Part shown: one piece after another, positions 21,662 to 30,660 of the stretch | Numbering within the stretch: the first letter of the stretch is position 1 | Layout: every line of letters starts with the position of its first letter | Source of the DNA: Coccinella septempunctata | Lineage: Eukaryota; Arthropoda; Insecta; Coleoptera; Coccinellidae | Assembly: GCF_907165205.1 (NCBI RefSeq) | Contig: NC_058192.1 | Coordinates: 31,028,001-31,092,000, forward strand | Length of the DNA: 64,000 nucleotides | Direction of reading: 5' to 3' | Notes under the pieces: generated by a model | The model's input: only the letters and a program-made list of their open reading frames with translations | The model's database searches: none | What the model was told of the DNA's origin: nothing | Position numbers and translations under genes: made by a program

Positions 21662-22215
21662 ATGGCACGTGCCAGAAGATCTAATACATTTCAACGAAGC
21701 CGTAGTGTTACTAGGCTTCGGAATATTTCGTGTCAATCCTATGTAGAAGATCAAGAAAGAGCACAGGAGCAGCGCCGTGTAAGTATGGCACGACTTCGTG
21801 AGTCACGAATACCAGAGCAAAGAGAGGCAGTACGTCGAACTACTCAGATGGATATGAGACAGCTTCGAGCTAATCGTAATCGAACGAGAAGGAACCCAAA
21901 TATTAATTTTTCAATGTGATAGTTCGATCGACTACACGATTCCGTTGTAATTGGCCCGATGGCAATAGTATGCTGCTATTGCGATGCAATAAGGTTTGCT
22001 GTAGAAATTCCTGGATTGTGCTATCTAAATGGCAAGGTGAAATTGCCATTATTGCCTCCTCCACCTGAACCATTGAATTCTCTCCTCCGTGGAGAAACAT
22101 CCGAATGAAGATATTTCTTATCGAACACACAAAAATACAATGGGTGCTTCCAAATGACTTCATTTGGAGCAGATATAATTGAAGAACGTGGATTCAATTC
22201 AATATTCAAGGCAAA
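21662..22215 (+). pseudogene. Helitron protein, N-terminal part (piece 1)
   Basis: The ATG at 21662 opens an arginine-rich frame (MARARRSNTFQRSRSVTRL...) typical of the N-terminus of animal Helitron RepHel proteins. After a stop at about 21919, other frames show CCYCDAIRF, KVKLPLLPPPPEPL, SLLRGETSE and FQMTSFGAD, which match the cysteine-containing domain that precedes the Helitron_like_N region. The segment breaks off at FKAKI (about 22205), exactly where the nested LINE begins. The text resumes at 30661 with YRIGSLQP. The frameshift and stops near 21919 and 22107 show that the copy was dying independently of the insertion. Confidence 0.78.
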
Positions 22216-22404
22216 AATATAATTTTAACATTAATGATTTCAAATCACTTATTTCTGCTGTTTAGATCCAAGGCTAGATTCACTATCATTCTGTCATGTG
22301 CGCTCTCAGAGAGTAGACGTTATCTGGGTCGGCGCATCGACTTAACTATATCATTATTCAGTGTCCGGTATTCTGTAATTCACAATACATTTTACAAATA
22401 TAAA

Positions 22405-23100
22405 ATGGTTTTCACGAAGGATCAAAGATCAGACATCAAGTCTATAATAAGTGAATGTTTTCAAGATATGAAATTTTTGGATATGGTGGCTGACAAATTG
22501 TCCGAGCTAGTCACGGAGAAGTTGTCTGAAAAAATCAGCGAACTGGAAGGCAAAATCGACCTGATGACAACGAATATAGAGCAATTGGCTGATGGGAGTC
22601 GTGCCTTGCAGATAAAATTCGATCAGGTATCTCAAGAAAATCAAAAACTCCAGGTTGAAATCGATGAACTGCATCAGGCGAAGAAATTGTCAAATTTGCG
22701 TATTTATGGTGTCAGGCATGAAGAGGGTGAAAATATAAAGGAGATTGTGCAGAATATATTAACCCAAAAACTGTCACTGAAACTGTCTGATTTCGAAATA
22801 AAAGCTTGTTACCGAATTAAAACTAATCAAACTGGAAATAAAAAGCATCCTCCGATCATTGTGAAATTTCCGACTGCTGATGAATGTAACAAGATCTTAT
22901 GTAATAAGAAGAGGCTTAAGGGATCAAAAATCACTATAACTGAGGATTTGACTAAGCCGAGATATGGAATTTTCGTTAAGGCACGAGAGATGTATGGGGA
23001 ACAAAACGTGTGGACTCAAGGTGGAAGGATATGTATTTTCTTTGATGGTAAAAAACATTATTTGAAGAGTGACACTGAATTCAACCAACTTTTAAAATAA
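22405..23100 (+). CDS. LINE ORF1 protein (coiled coil plus RRM-like)
   Basis: The 231-codon protein begins at the ATG in AAAATGG; an upstream in-frame extension without an ATG is ignored. Residues about 30-100 form a heptad-rich coiled coil (KLSELVTEKLSEKISELEGKI). An RRM-like middle follows (LSNLRIYGVRHEEG ... PPIIVKFPTADECNKIL), and then a basic C-terminal domain (ITITEDLTKPR, VWTQGGRICIFF). This is the plan of L1-like/FP25K-type ORF1 proteins, which trimerise and coat the element RNA in a ribonucleoprotein. The frame is intact. It is separated from ORF2 by 439 bp, unlike the overlapping or abutting ORFs of many LINEs. Confidence 0.8.
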   Translation: MVFTKDQRSDIKSIISECFQDMKFLDMVADKLSELVTEKLSEKISELEGKIDLMTTNIEQLADGSRALQIKFDQVSQENQKLQVEIDELHQAKKLSNLRIYGVRHEEGENIKEIVQNILTQKLSLKLSDFEIKACYRIKTNQTGNKKHPPIIVKFPTADECNKILCNKKRLKGSKITITEDLTKPRYGIFVKAREMYGEQNVWTQGGRICIFFDGKKHYLKSDTEFNQLLK

Positions 23101-23539
23101 ATTGTCGGTTCGTCGATTTATTCTACTCAATTTGGCTCGTAATATGCAGGTATAGAATTGTTCATTTATATTCTGGGGTTAAGTTTTCTAACATATTTTG
23201 CGGTGAAAGGGGAGAAACGACATACTTACTGTATACGTTCTTATCATTTACTGATTATAATTGTTTTTGTACCTGGCATTATCTAGTTTTTCTAGGGAAC
23301 GTTTATGAAATATTTTATTCTTTATTATTTTGAGAAATTGTATCATATTTATCATATTCAATTTGGATAATTTATCATATTCAATTTGGAAATATATATT
23401 GTTTACCATTTATGATCGAATGAATGAATAACTATCTCATTTTTAAATTCATTGCTTGAGGGGAAAATTGTTTCAGTGAAGTTATGTATCATGTTGAACA
23501 TGTTGATTAACAGTTAGTAATAATTGTTTGAAATGAAAA

Positions 23540-26335
23540 ATGACTAAAGGCATGAAATTGTGTCATTTAAATGTTCGGTCACTTATGGCCCATTTTGATG
23601 ATTTCCGAGCGTTGATAAATGATTTTGAGGTGGTGGGCGTTTCTGAAACATGGCTGGAGGAAGTGGTAGATACGAGGTTCGTTTCTATTGGTGGTTTCAC
23701 TTTTTACAGATCGGATCGCAGACGTGGACGAAGAGGTGGAGGTGTGGGAATTTACGTATCGGATAAATTCAGATCCGTATCATTCATTTTGAGTAGTGTC
23801 AACGATCATTGCGAGCAAATATGGATTAAGGTGAAGATGAACAATACCTCCTTCGCAATCGGCTGCGTCTATCGCCCCCCTAAGGGTAGTTTACCTTCTT
23901 TTATTGAAGCTCTTGACGATTCCTTATCCTCAATCGTTCCCACTGTTGATGAGCTGATTTTGCTCGGAGATGTGAACATCGACTTGCTTACGAACGGGAC
24001 TTTGGTTAATTCCATGGATGCTTATGGTTTCACGCAATTGATAGATGAACCTACAAGAATATCTAGAGACTCTATGACATTGTTGGATCCAATTTTCGTT
24101 ACCAGCCCAGGATGCGTTTCGAATTCTGGTGTCGTTAATGCGGATGTTGTGTCTGATCACAAAATGGTTTTCTGTGAGCTGAGCTTTGAATCGTCAGTGA
24201 GGAGGCCAAGAATGCACTATGACAGAGACTTCAAATTTTTCGATATAAACTTATTTCAGAGCGACTTGCTGAGGGAACCTTTTTACAATGTTTTTACTAT
24301 GGATGATATCGATGAGAAGGTGAAGTTTTTCTCCAGTCTGGTTATGGGGGTGTTCGAGAAGCATGCTCCTTTAAGGGCTGCTCGTATGACAAGGAAACAT
24401 GCCCCATGGTTGACTTTTCCTATTAAAATGATGATGAAGGAAAGAGATTCAGCGCTAGCGAAATTCAAAATAACGAAAGCACCCGATGATTGGGATCGTT
24501 ATAAGAGATTACGTAATTTTACTTTGTCGTCCTTGAGACGGGAGAAGAGGGCATATTATGATGGTATTTTCCAGGCGGGAGATTCTAGGTTATTGTGGAA
24601 GAATCTGAGGGGGATCAATCCTGCGAGGGGTAATATTCGCTTGCCGCTCAGCCTGCAGCAGCCAGAACTGGCCAACAATTATTTCAGTTCCGTTTTTGTC
24701 GATGGGCCTGCTGATGATGATCTTTTGCGTTTCTACTCTACAGAGAGATATCCCAAATTGAAGAACCCTGAAAATGCTTTTGAGCTACGGTTGCTTTCTG
24801 TTGATGAGGTGGGGGAAATTATCTCGACCATAAAGTCCAATGCTGTCGGTTTCGATGGTATTACTATCAATATGTTGAAGTACTGTGGTCCCCTACTTAA
24901 TGATTATATAACACATATTGTGAATTGCTGCATTGAAAAGAATTATTTTCCAGAGTCATGGAAGGTTGCGGTGATAAGGCCCCTAAGTAAAGTTAATGAC
25001 CCTAAGCAGTTTTCAGATCTCAGACCGATTAGTATTTTGCCCGCTATTTCAAAGATCCTTGAAAGGGCTATTCATCGTCAAATTACCGTGTATATTACGG
25101 AAAACAATATTGTACCAAATTGTCAAGCAGGTTTTAGGGCTGGACATAGCACGTCGACTGCATTAGTTCAGGTGACAGATGATATCGTCAAAAATTCTGA
25201 TGGAAAAAACATAACAGCTTTGATAACCCTGGATTTTTCAAAAGCATTTGACACCATCAATCACACATTGCTCTGTTCTAAGCTGAAATATTACGGCTTC
25301 TCTGAAAATTTCATCTCTTTCATCCGCTCTTATCTAAATAACCGTTCTCAGAGGGTTCTCATAGATAATGTTTTATCTACTTCACGTAGAGTCACTTCTG
25401 GAGTGCCGCAGGGGTCCGTTTTAGGACCGCTGCTTTTTGTTATTTATACGAGTGATATCCTTACTTCCATTAAATATTGTAGATATCAAGCCTTTGCTTA
25501 TGATACTCAGATTTATTGTGACTTGAATGCGAACAACTTTGTTCAAGTTCAGGAAAATATTAACAGTGACCTTGAAACTGTGAGTAATTTGGCTGGGAGA
25601 CACAATCTGAAGTTGAATGGGGGTAAGTGTAAAGTAATGTTGTTCGGGAATAGGAGATTGAGGGTGAGCCTGTCCCAGATGTTTCAGGTGCGAATTAATG
25701 ATTTAGTCTTGCCCATTGTTGAGACCGTCAGGAACCTGGGGATAACATTCGATTCTGAACTCAAGTTCACTTTTCACGTAAACAACCTGCTCAAGACATC
25801 ATTCTGCATCTTGAAAGTAATGTATTCTCATAGACATTGTTTTAACCGTTCTATTCGTAAAATTCTCAGTGAATCCTTAGTTCTGTCCAGATTCTATTAT
25901 GGAGATGTTGTCTATGGAAATTATTTGACGAAGTTCGAGCAGCACCGCATTCAGAAGGTACAGAATTTTTGTTGTCGTTTCGTGTTTTCACTGAGGAAAT
26001 ATGATCCTGTCTCTCATAAAATCAGAGAACTGGGTTGGCTTCCAATGTTTGTTCGAAGAAAATATAATTTTTGTGTTTTCTTATATAAAATAGTCAAATA
26101 TAAAATTCCCGTGGAACTCTATAATAAACTTGTTCCTAGATCGGCTGTTCATTCAGTTGTGGTGAGGGGCAGAAATCATCTTAGCATTCCTCGACACTCC
26201 AGTGCTGTGTTTCAGAAATCTTTCAGTTATCAGGCCGCCAAAGTGTACAATTCACTTCTCATTGATTACTTGCATGTTTCTGAGTTTCGGTTGAAACGTG
26301 TTCTGAAGGCCAGACTTCTCGACTTATTGTGTTAG
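23540..26335 (+). CDS. LINE ORF2: endonuclease plus reverse transcriptase, catalytic Asp mutated
   Basis: The 931-codon frame starts at ATG 23540. The APE-type endonuclease covers about residues 5-220 (CHLNVRSL, GVSETWL, GCVYRPP, LLGDVNID, SDHKMVF). The RT covers about 400-760 (PISILPAISKILE, GFRAGHSTSTA, LDFSKAFDTINH, SGVPQGSVLGPLLF). The catalytic box reads FAYDT instead of FADDT: the first Asp codon is TAT at 25499-25501 (residue 654). That Asp binds catalytic Mg2+ in all reverse transcriptases, so the enzyme should be inactive, although the frame is otherwise open. The change is one base (GAT to TAT). The C-terminal LINE region ends at 26335. The clade looks like CR1/Jockey-related; this was not tested. 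Confidence 0.9.
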   Translation: MTKGMKLCHLNVRSLMAHFDDFRALINDFEVVGVSETWLEEVVDTRFVSIGGFTFYRSDRRRGRRGGGVGIYVSDKFRSVSFILSSVNDHCEQIWIKVKMNNTSFAIGCVYRPPKGSLPSFIEALDDSLSSIVPTVDELILLGDVNIDLLTNGTLVNSMDAYGFTQLIDEPTRISRDSMTLLDPIFVTSPGCVSNSGVVNADVVSDHKMVFCELSFESSVRRPRMHYDRDFKFFDINLFQSDLLREPFYNVFTMDDIDEKVKFFSSLVMGVFEKHAPLRAARMTRKHAPWLTFPIKMMMKERDSALAKFKITKAPDDWDRYKRLRNFTLSSLRREKRAYYDGIFQAGDSRLLWKNLRGINPARGNIRLPLSLQQPELANNYFSSVFVDGPADDDLLRFYSTERYPKLKNPENAFELRLLSVDEVGEIISTIKSNAVGFDGITINMLKYCGPLLNDYITHIVNCCIEKNYFPESWKVAVIRPLSKVNDPKQFSDLRPISILPAISKILERAIHRQITVYITENNIVPNCQAGFRAGHSTSTALVQVTDDIVKNSDGKNITALITLDFSKAFDTINHTLLCSKLKYYGFSENFISFIRSYLNNRSQRVLIDNVLSTSRRVTSGVPQGSVLGPLLFVIYTSDILTSIKYCRYQAFAYDTQIYCDLNANNFVQVQENINSDLETVSNLAGRHNLKLNGGKCKVMLFGNRRLRVSLSQMFQVRINDLVLPIVETVRNLGITFDSELKFTFHVNNLLKTSFCILKVMYSHRHCFNRSIRKILSESLVLSRFYYGDVVYGNYLTKFEQHRIQKVQNFCCRFVFSLRKYDPVSHKIRELGWLPMFVRRKYNFCVFLYKIVKYKIPVELYNKLVPRSAVHSVVVRGRNHLSIPRHSSAVFQKSFSYQAAKVYNSLLIDYLHVSEFRLKRVLKARLLDLLC

Positions 26336-26583
26336 TGTTAGAATAACGTTTTATTGTCCTGATGCTTTTTTCCTCTCATGGTGTGAATATTTGTGATTTT
26401 TTCCTCTGTAACCTATTGGGTATTCTGTACACTCAGAAATGTATAATCATGATTCTTGAATGTAGATTGTAGAGCGCTGTAATATTTGTATGTTTGTATG
26501 ACACAGGTTAAGTGTAAGAATAGCCTTAGGCTAAACTTCGCCTGTGTTATATTGAAAATGTGAATAAAAGACGTTTATTATTA

Positions 26584-29500
26584 TTATGACTTTAGCCTTG
26601 CGGCTTTCACACTCCTCTCCAGAGGAAAATTCACTTATCCCAGATATCTCAGATATCAAAAGGATTAAGCTCTGTTGGAGCCCTTTCCAGGTTTTCGGGC
26701 TCGTGGTGGTGATGGTCGGGTCCGCGTCGCTCCTCGCCTCCCTGCTGTAGGTTGGATTCCTGCTCCACCCGCACTTCCTGTCGGAGCAGACGGTGTTCCT
26801 CTGCATTTCCCATGTACTTGCGTACAGTTCTCGCCGTTCCGAGCAGTACCGCCTTCTGCATGACTCTATAGATATTTTCGTCCAACTGAAGTTTCCTCAA
26901 GTTCTCTAGTAGTTTCTTCGGTATCAGGCCTGTAGATGATATGACAATAGGGATGGTCTTGACATCTTTCAGCTTCCACTGTATCCTGGTTTGCTCCTCG
27001 AGATCTCTGTACTTTGAAATTTTTTCAGTGTGCCTATCTAGAAGATTGTTATTATTTGGAATCGCCACATCGATGAAAAGTGCTGTGTCCTCATCCTTAT
27101 TGAGCAATATGAGGTCTGGTCTATTGTGGGTTATTTTCCGGTCTGTGAGAACCGTGCGATCCCAATAGAGCTTGTGATGTTCATTTTCCAATACAGCATC
27201 CGGATGGTAATTGTAATAAGAAACCTTTTTCGAACTTAGAAGTTGGTGTTTTAGTGCCAATTCTTGGTGAAGAATCTTCGCAACGGCATCATGTCTATTT
27301 TTGTACTCCGTGCCCGCGAACTTCTGACATCCCCCGGTGATGTGCTGGATAGTTTCATGTGTCGCACAGCCATAACGACAGCTATCATCCGCCACTGAGG
27401 CATCCTTGGCGATATATTTCATGTAGTTCCTTGTTGGAATCACCTGATCCTGGATGGCAAGCATGAAGCCCTCTGTCTCAGGAAACAACCTTCCGGAAGT
27501 CAACCAGTAGTTCGACGCAGACATGTCGACGTAATCATGGTTGACCTCGTTCTGGTGCCTCCCATGCAAAGGTTTGCCAATCAGTTTCTGCATTTTACTT
27601 TCTGCAGAGTGTTCGACGGTTTCCAAGAGGTCCTGCTGTAGCTTTAACGGTGTAGAAGTATCAGCAACACAAACTACTCGATGGAGTTCTGACGAAGCAG
27701 CCTTGCTCAGAAAATATTTTCGAAGTCCTTCAATTTCCTGGGTCATACGGTTGGACAAATCAACAATTCCTCTACCCCCAAGATGTCGTGGCAGCTCGGT
27801 CCGTTCTATTGAGCTTTTGGGGTGATGTTTATTGTGTTTAGTGAGCATCGTCCTTATTTTTCTTTGTAAGGCTGCTAAATCGGTGGTGGTCCAAGAGATG
27901 ATACCGAATGAGTAGCTCAGCGCCGAGCAAGCGTAGGTATTGATAGCTTTTATCAGATTCTTGCTGTTAAGGCCAGTTCTCATTATCCTTCTCAATCTTC
28001 GGGTGAACTCCTCCGTTAGTTCTTTCTTCATCTGGCTCTGATTGATTTTTCTTGCCTGTTTTATGCCCAGATACTTGTATGTGTCTCCTTCCTTCAATGC
28101 TTCAATTTCTGCACCTTCCCTGAGTTTGAACGTACCATCTTCTATTTTCCCTCTCGTTATGTTGAGCAGTCGACATTTTTCTAATCCAAACTTCATTTTG
28201 ATGTCTTCCGAGAATCCTTCCACCATTTTCAGCATCTGTTGCATTTGTTTTTTGGTAGATGCGAAAAGTTTCAAATCGTCCATGTAAAGGAGATGATTCA
28301 GTTTCATCATAGTTCTACTGCCGCTTTTGATGGCAAATCCGTAGTCCGTAGAGTTCAATCTATGAGACAAGGGATTCAGAGCCATGCAGAACCACAGAGG
28401 GCTCAGCGAATCCCCTTGGAAAATTCCGCGTCTTATTGGAATAGGTCCTGTCGTAATGGAGCCATCTGCTGCTTTCATTTGAAGACTAGTACGCCAGGTT
28501 GACATAGCGTTTTTCAGGAACTTAACAATATTGGGATCCACCTTGTAAATGTTCAAGATAGTCAAGAGCCATTCGTGAGGTATGGAATCGAATGCTTTCT
28601 TGTAGTCTATGTACGCAGCGTAAAGATTTCTTCGCTTGGAGAACGCTTGATTGCAGATAACTGAATCAATTATTAGCTGTTCTTTGCACCCTCTGCTCTC
28701 TTTGGTGCATCCTTTTTGTTGCATGGCGATGATGTTATTCCTTTCGCAATGGTTGTGAATTCGATTTGAAATGCACGATGTGATTAATTTGTACATCGTT
28801 GGAAGACATGTGATTGGTCGGTATTTGGATGGGTCTTCTGTATTCCTTTGGCCTTTAGGTAACAGGTACGTTGTGCCATGTGTAAGGAATATTGGCATTC
28901 TTTCAGGATTTTCAATGACATCATTTATTGCGGAGGTCAATTTGTCATGCATGATCCAAAGTTTCTTGATCCAGAAGTTCTGTAATCCATCAGGCCCAGG
29001 TGTTTTCCAGTTGTGTAGTCCTCTGATAGCTGATTTTACTTCTTCAATTGTGATTATGTCATGTTGCATCGGCTCATATTTTACAGCTTCAGACTTTTCA
29101 TCTTCAATCCATCCGGTATCTCCATTGAACTGAGGTTTCGTTGATAATTGTTCGGTCCAGAATTGTTCAATGGCTACTTTTGGTGGTAACTTTCCATTTT
29201 CTCCATCAGACGATGTGAGTGACCGGTAGAAAGATTCTTCCGACTTTTCGAATGAATTGTTGTCTCTTTTCCGGCTATAATTGCTTTTATATCTTCTCAG
29301 GCGTTCTGCATACAGACTTAGCTTTTGCTTCAGAGTGTCGAGGCAGTGGTGAGCTGTAGCATTCTCCGTCTCTCGTTCTGTGTGTGTTCTGTTTCTATCC
29401 ATGATTTCTTTGGCAGCTTTCACAACCTTCCTTCCGCGATTCCCGTTCACGTACTCCGTCAGTCGTCCAATGTCTCTTCTTAGTCTCTCTGTTTTGTGTT

Positions 29501-30637
29501 GAAGACGTTTCTGCCATGGTGGCGCATATAATTTGTGTAATTTTGGACCATCGTTGTTCGTTCGGCGAATTTTTGCCCCTATAGTTTTAGCCGTCGTTAG
29601 CGCTGCACAGTAAAAAACTAGATGAAGATATTCCAATGAACTTCCATTCTGTAGGTACTCAGGTAAAACGTCCTTATTCAAGATGTCGATTATGAGTGAC
29701 AGTTTCTTGGATGTATTGAGTCGGGGAGGTGCTATTCGATGAAGAGGATCTGTTCCTTCCAATTCGGCAAAGTATCTCCTCATCTCAGAGTCAATTTGTC
29801 GGTGGAGCTCTTCCCTATCGTCCTGGTGTTCTGCCTCACTTGGGTTGCAAGATGGACTTTCAGCGTCAATTTCTTCTGGCTGTTGTTGTCCAGGCATGTG
29901 AATCTCATCAGAGGTGTTGGTGTCGCTCTCTGTTACTGGCGGACGCTGAAGTTCTTGTTTAATTGCGTCGATTCTGGCCATTGGTATTAGTTCATTTCTC
30001 AGAATTACGCGGTACTGGTCTGCCACCCGTTGTTCAGTGACATTTATATTTGGGTAGGCGTTGCAGAATTCCTCATGGAGCCTTTTCCTATAGTTGTTCG
30101 CGTTCTGCCCTAGTCCCGTGATGGAGTTATATATGCGCACAATAGTTTCATTCATGGACGTTGTCCACTTCATGCGCTTTCTAACTAACCCCGCTTGGGT
30201 GAGCACTGGCTGAATATCCTGCGCAGCACCTTCAGCGGTTCGAGTCGGCAATTGGATTGGACTCGTTGGTTACTGTTGTTGCTTTGGAGCTGTAGCTTCT
30301 TTTGCAGCAGGAGCCCGCTTCCTCAACATCCTGCCACCGACGTCCCGCATGCTGTCATGTCCAGCGCCGGCTCCAGACATGCCCTGACGATCCCCAGGCA
30401 GCGACTTGTTTCCGAGGCTTCTCGTAATCACCATTTCCATGGGTTTGTGCTCCCCTTTCTCGGTTTGGGTGAGGGGTAGAGAAATGGGAGCAGAAAGAGC
30501 ACCCCCATAAAGGATGTGAAAGAGAGAGGATAAAGGAATGGGACTGCGGACAGCAGGCGTGGCTGGCTGCACCGTCTACGTCGTTACGATGGCTACCCGG
30601 CAGGCCATCTACTTGATAGCTGCCAGGCAGGCCAGAC
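26584..30637 (-). mobile_element. Dong/R4-like LINE nested in TTA repeats
   Basis: On the minus strand the element lies between TTA repeats (26573-26583) and ATT repeats (30638-30659). Dong elements are known to insert into TAA microsatellites, so the flanks fit that specificity. The 5' untranslated region (30637-30252) is GC-richer and holds a same-frame upstream ORF. The 3' untranslated region is only about 65 bp. It appears essentially full length. Confidence 0.85.
26649..30251 (-). CDS. Dong/R4-type protein: Myb-like domain, reverse transcriptase, restriction-like endonuclease
   Basis: The frame has 1200 codons. The first in-frame ATG is residue 27 (30173); position 30251 itself is TTG. 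A Myb-like helical DNA-binding region covers about 25-95. The RT covers about 400-700, with TPGPDGLQNFW, YRPITCLPTMYK, YIDYKKAFDSIPH, GIFQGDSLSPLWF and catalytic YMDD (656-659), all intact. A C-x3-C-x6-H-x5-C zinc motif (958-975) precedes a restriction-like endonuclease signature, RPDLILLNKD...LFIDVAIP (1044-1065). This architecture, with a single ORF and a C-terminal PD-(D/E)XK nuclease, defines the R2/R4/CRE-type LINEs. A TAA at 30270-30272 separates the frame from about 100 further same-frame codons upstream, so the true start may be lost. The intact catalytic residues suggest recent activity. Confidence 0.9.
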   Translation of the reverse strand: MPTRTAEGAAQDIQPVLTQAGLVRKRMKWTTSMNETIVRIYNSITGLGQNANNYRKRLHEEFCNAYPNINVTEQRVADQYRVILRNELIPMARIDAIKQELQRPPVTESDTNTSDEIHMPGQQQPEEIDAESPSCNPSEAEHQDDREELHRQIDSEMRRYFAELEGTDPLHRIAPPRLNTSKKLSLIIDILNKDVLPEYLQNGSSLEYLHLVFYCAALTTAKTIGAKIRRTNNDGPKLHKLYAPPWQKRLQHKTERLRRDIGRLTEYVNGNRGRKVVKAAKEIMDRNRTHTERETENATAHHCLDTLKQKLSLYAERLRRYKSNYSRKRDNNSFEKSEESFYRSLTSSDGENGKLPPKVAIEQFWTEQLSTKPQFNGDTGWIEDEKSEAVKYEPMQHDIITIEEVKSAIRGLHNWKTPGPDGLQNFWIKKLWIMHDKLTSAINDVIENPERMPIFLTHGTTYLLPKGQRNTEDPSKYRPITCLPTMYKLITSCISNRIHNHCERNNIIAMQQKGCTKESRGCKEQLIIDSVICNQAFSKRRNLYAAYIDYKKAFDSIPHEWLLTILNIYKVDPNIVKFLKNAMSTWRTSLQMKAADGSITTGPIPIRRGIFQGDSLSPLWFCMALNPLSHRLNSTDYGFAIKSGSRTMMKLNHLLYMDDLKLFASTKKQMQQMLKMVEGFSEDIKMKFGLEKCRLLNITRGKIEDGTFKLREGAEIEALKEGDTYKYLGIKQARKINQSQMKKELTEEFTRRLRRIMRTGLNSKNLIKAINTYACSALSYSFGIISWTTTDLAALQRKIRTMLTKHNKHHPKSSIERTELPRHLGGRGIVDLSNRMTQEIEGLRKYFLSKAASSELHRVVCVADTSTPLKLQQDLLETVEHSAESKMQKLIGKPLHGRHQNEVNHDYVDMSASNYWLTSGRLFPETEGFMLAIQDQVIPTRNYMKYIAKDASVADDSCRYGCATHETIQHITGGCQKFAGTEYKNRHDAVAKILHQELALKHQLLSSKKVSYYNYHPDAVLENEHHKLYWDRTVLTDRKITHNRPDLILLNKDEDTALFIDVAIPNNNNLLDRHTEKISKYRDLEEQTRIQWKLKDVKTIPIVISSTGLIPKKLLENLRKLQLDENIYRVMQKAVLLGTARTVRKYMGNAEEHRLLRQEVRVEQESNLQQGGEERRGPDHHHHEPENLERAPTELNPFDI

Positions 30638-30659
30638 ATTATTATTATTATTATTATTA
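30638..30659 (+). repeat. (ATT)7 microsatellite at the 5' edge of the Dong-like element
   Basis: Seven ATT units are followed by ACTATCG, where Helitron coding sequence resumes. It probably derives from the tail of the LINE at 22216-26583, split by the Dong-like insertion. Confidence 0.85.
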
Positions 30660-30660
30660 C

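Larger units (their letters stand above)
22216..26583 (+). mobile_element. Near full-length two-ORF LINE inserted in the Helitron
   Basis: It has a 5' untranslated region, ORF1 (22405-23100), a 440-bp spacer, ORF2 (23540-26335), AATAAA near 26562 and a short TTA-repeat tail (26573-26583). The 5' boundary is placed where Helitron coding similarity ends. The Dong-like element on the other strand starts right in the TTA tail. A target duplication could not be read because the tail is repetitive and invaded. Confidence 0.85.

Noticed and set aside
29729..29990. Plus-strand frames of about 80 codons over the Dong-like element
   Set aside because: They are antisense shadows of a clearly coding 1200-codon frame.
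30270..30572. Separate ORF1 for the Dong-like element
   Set aside because: It is in the same frame as the main ORF, separated by one stop, and has no domain of its own; more likely an N-terminal extension or untranslated region.
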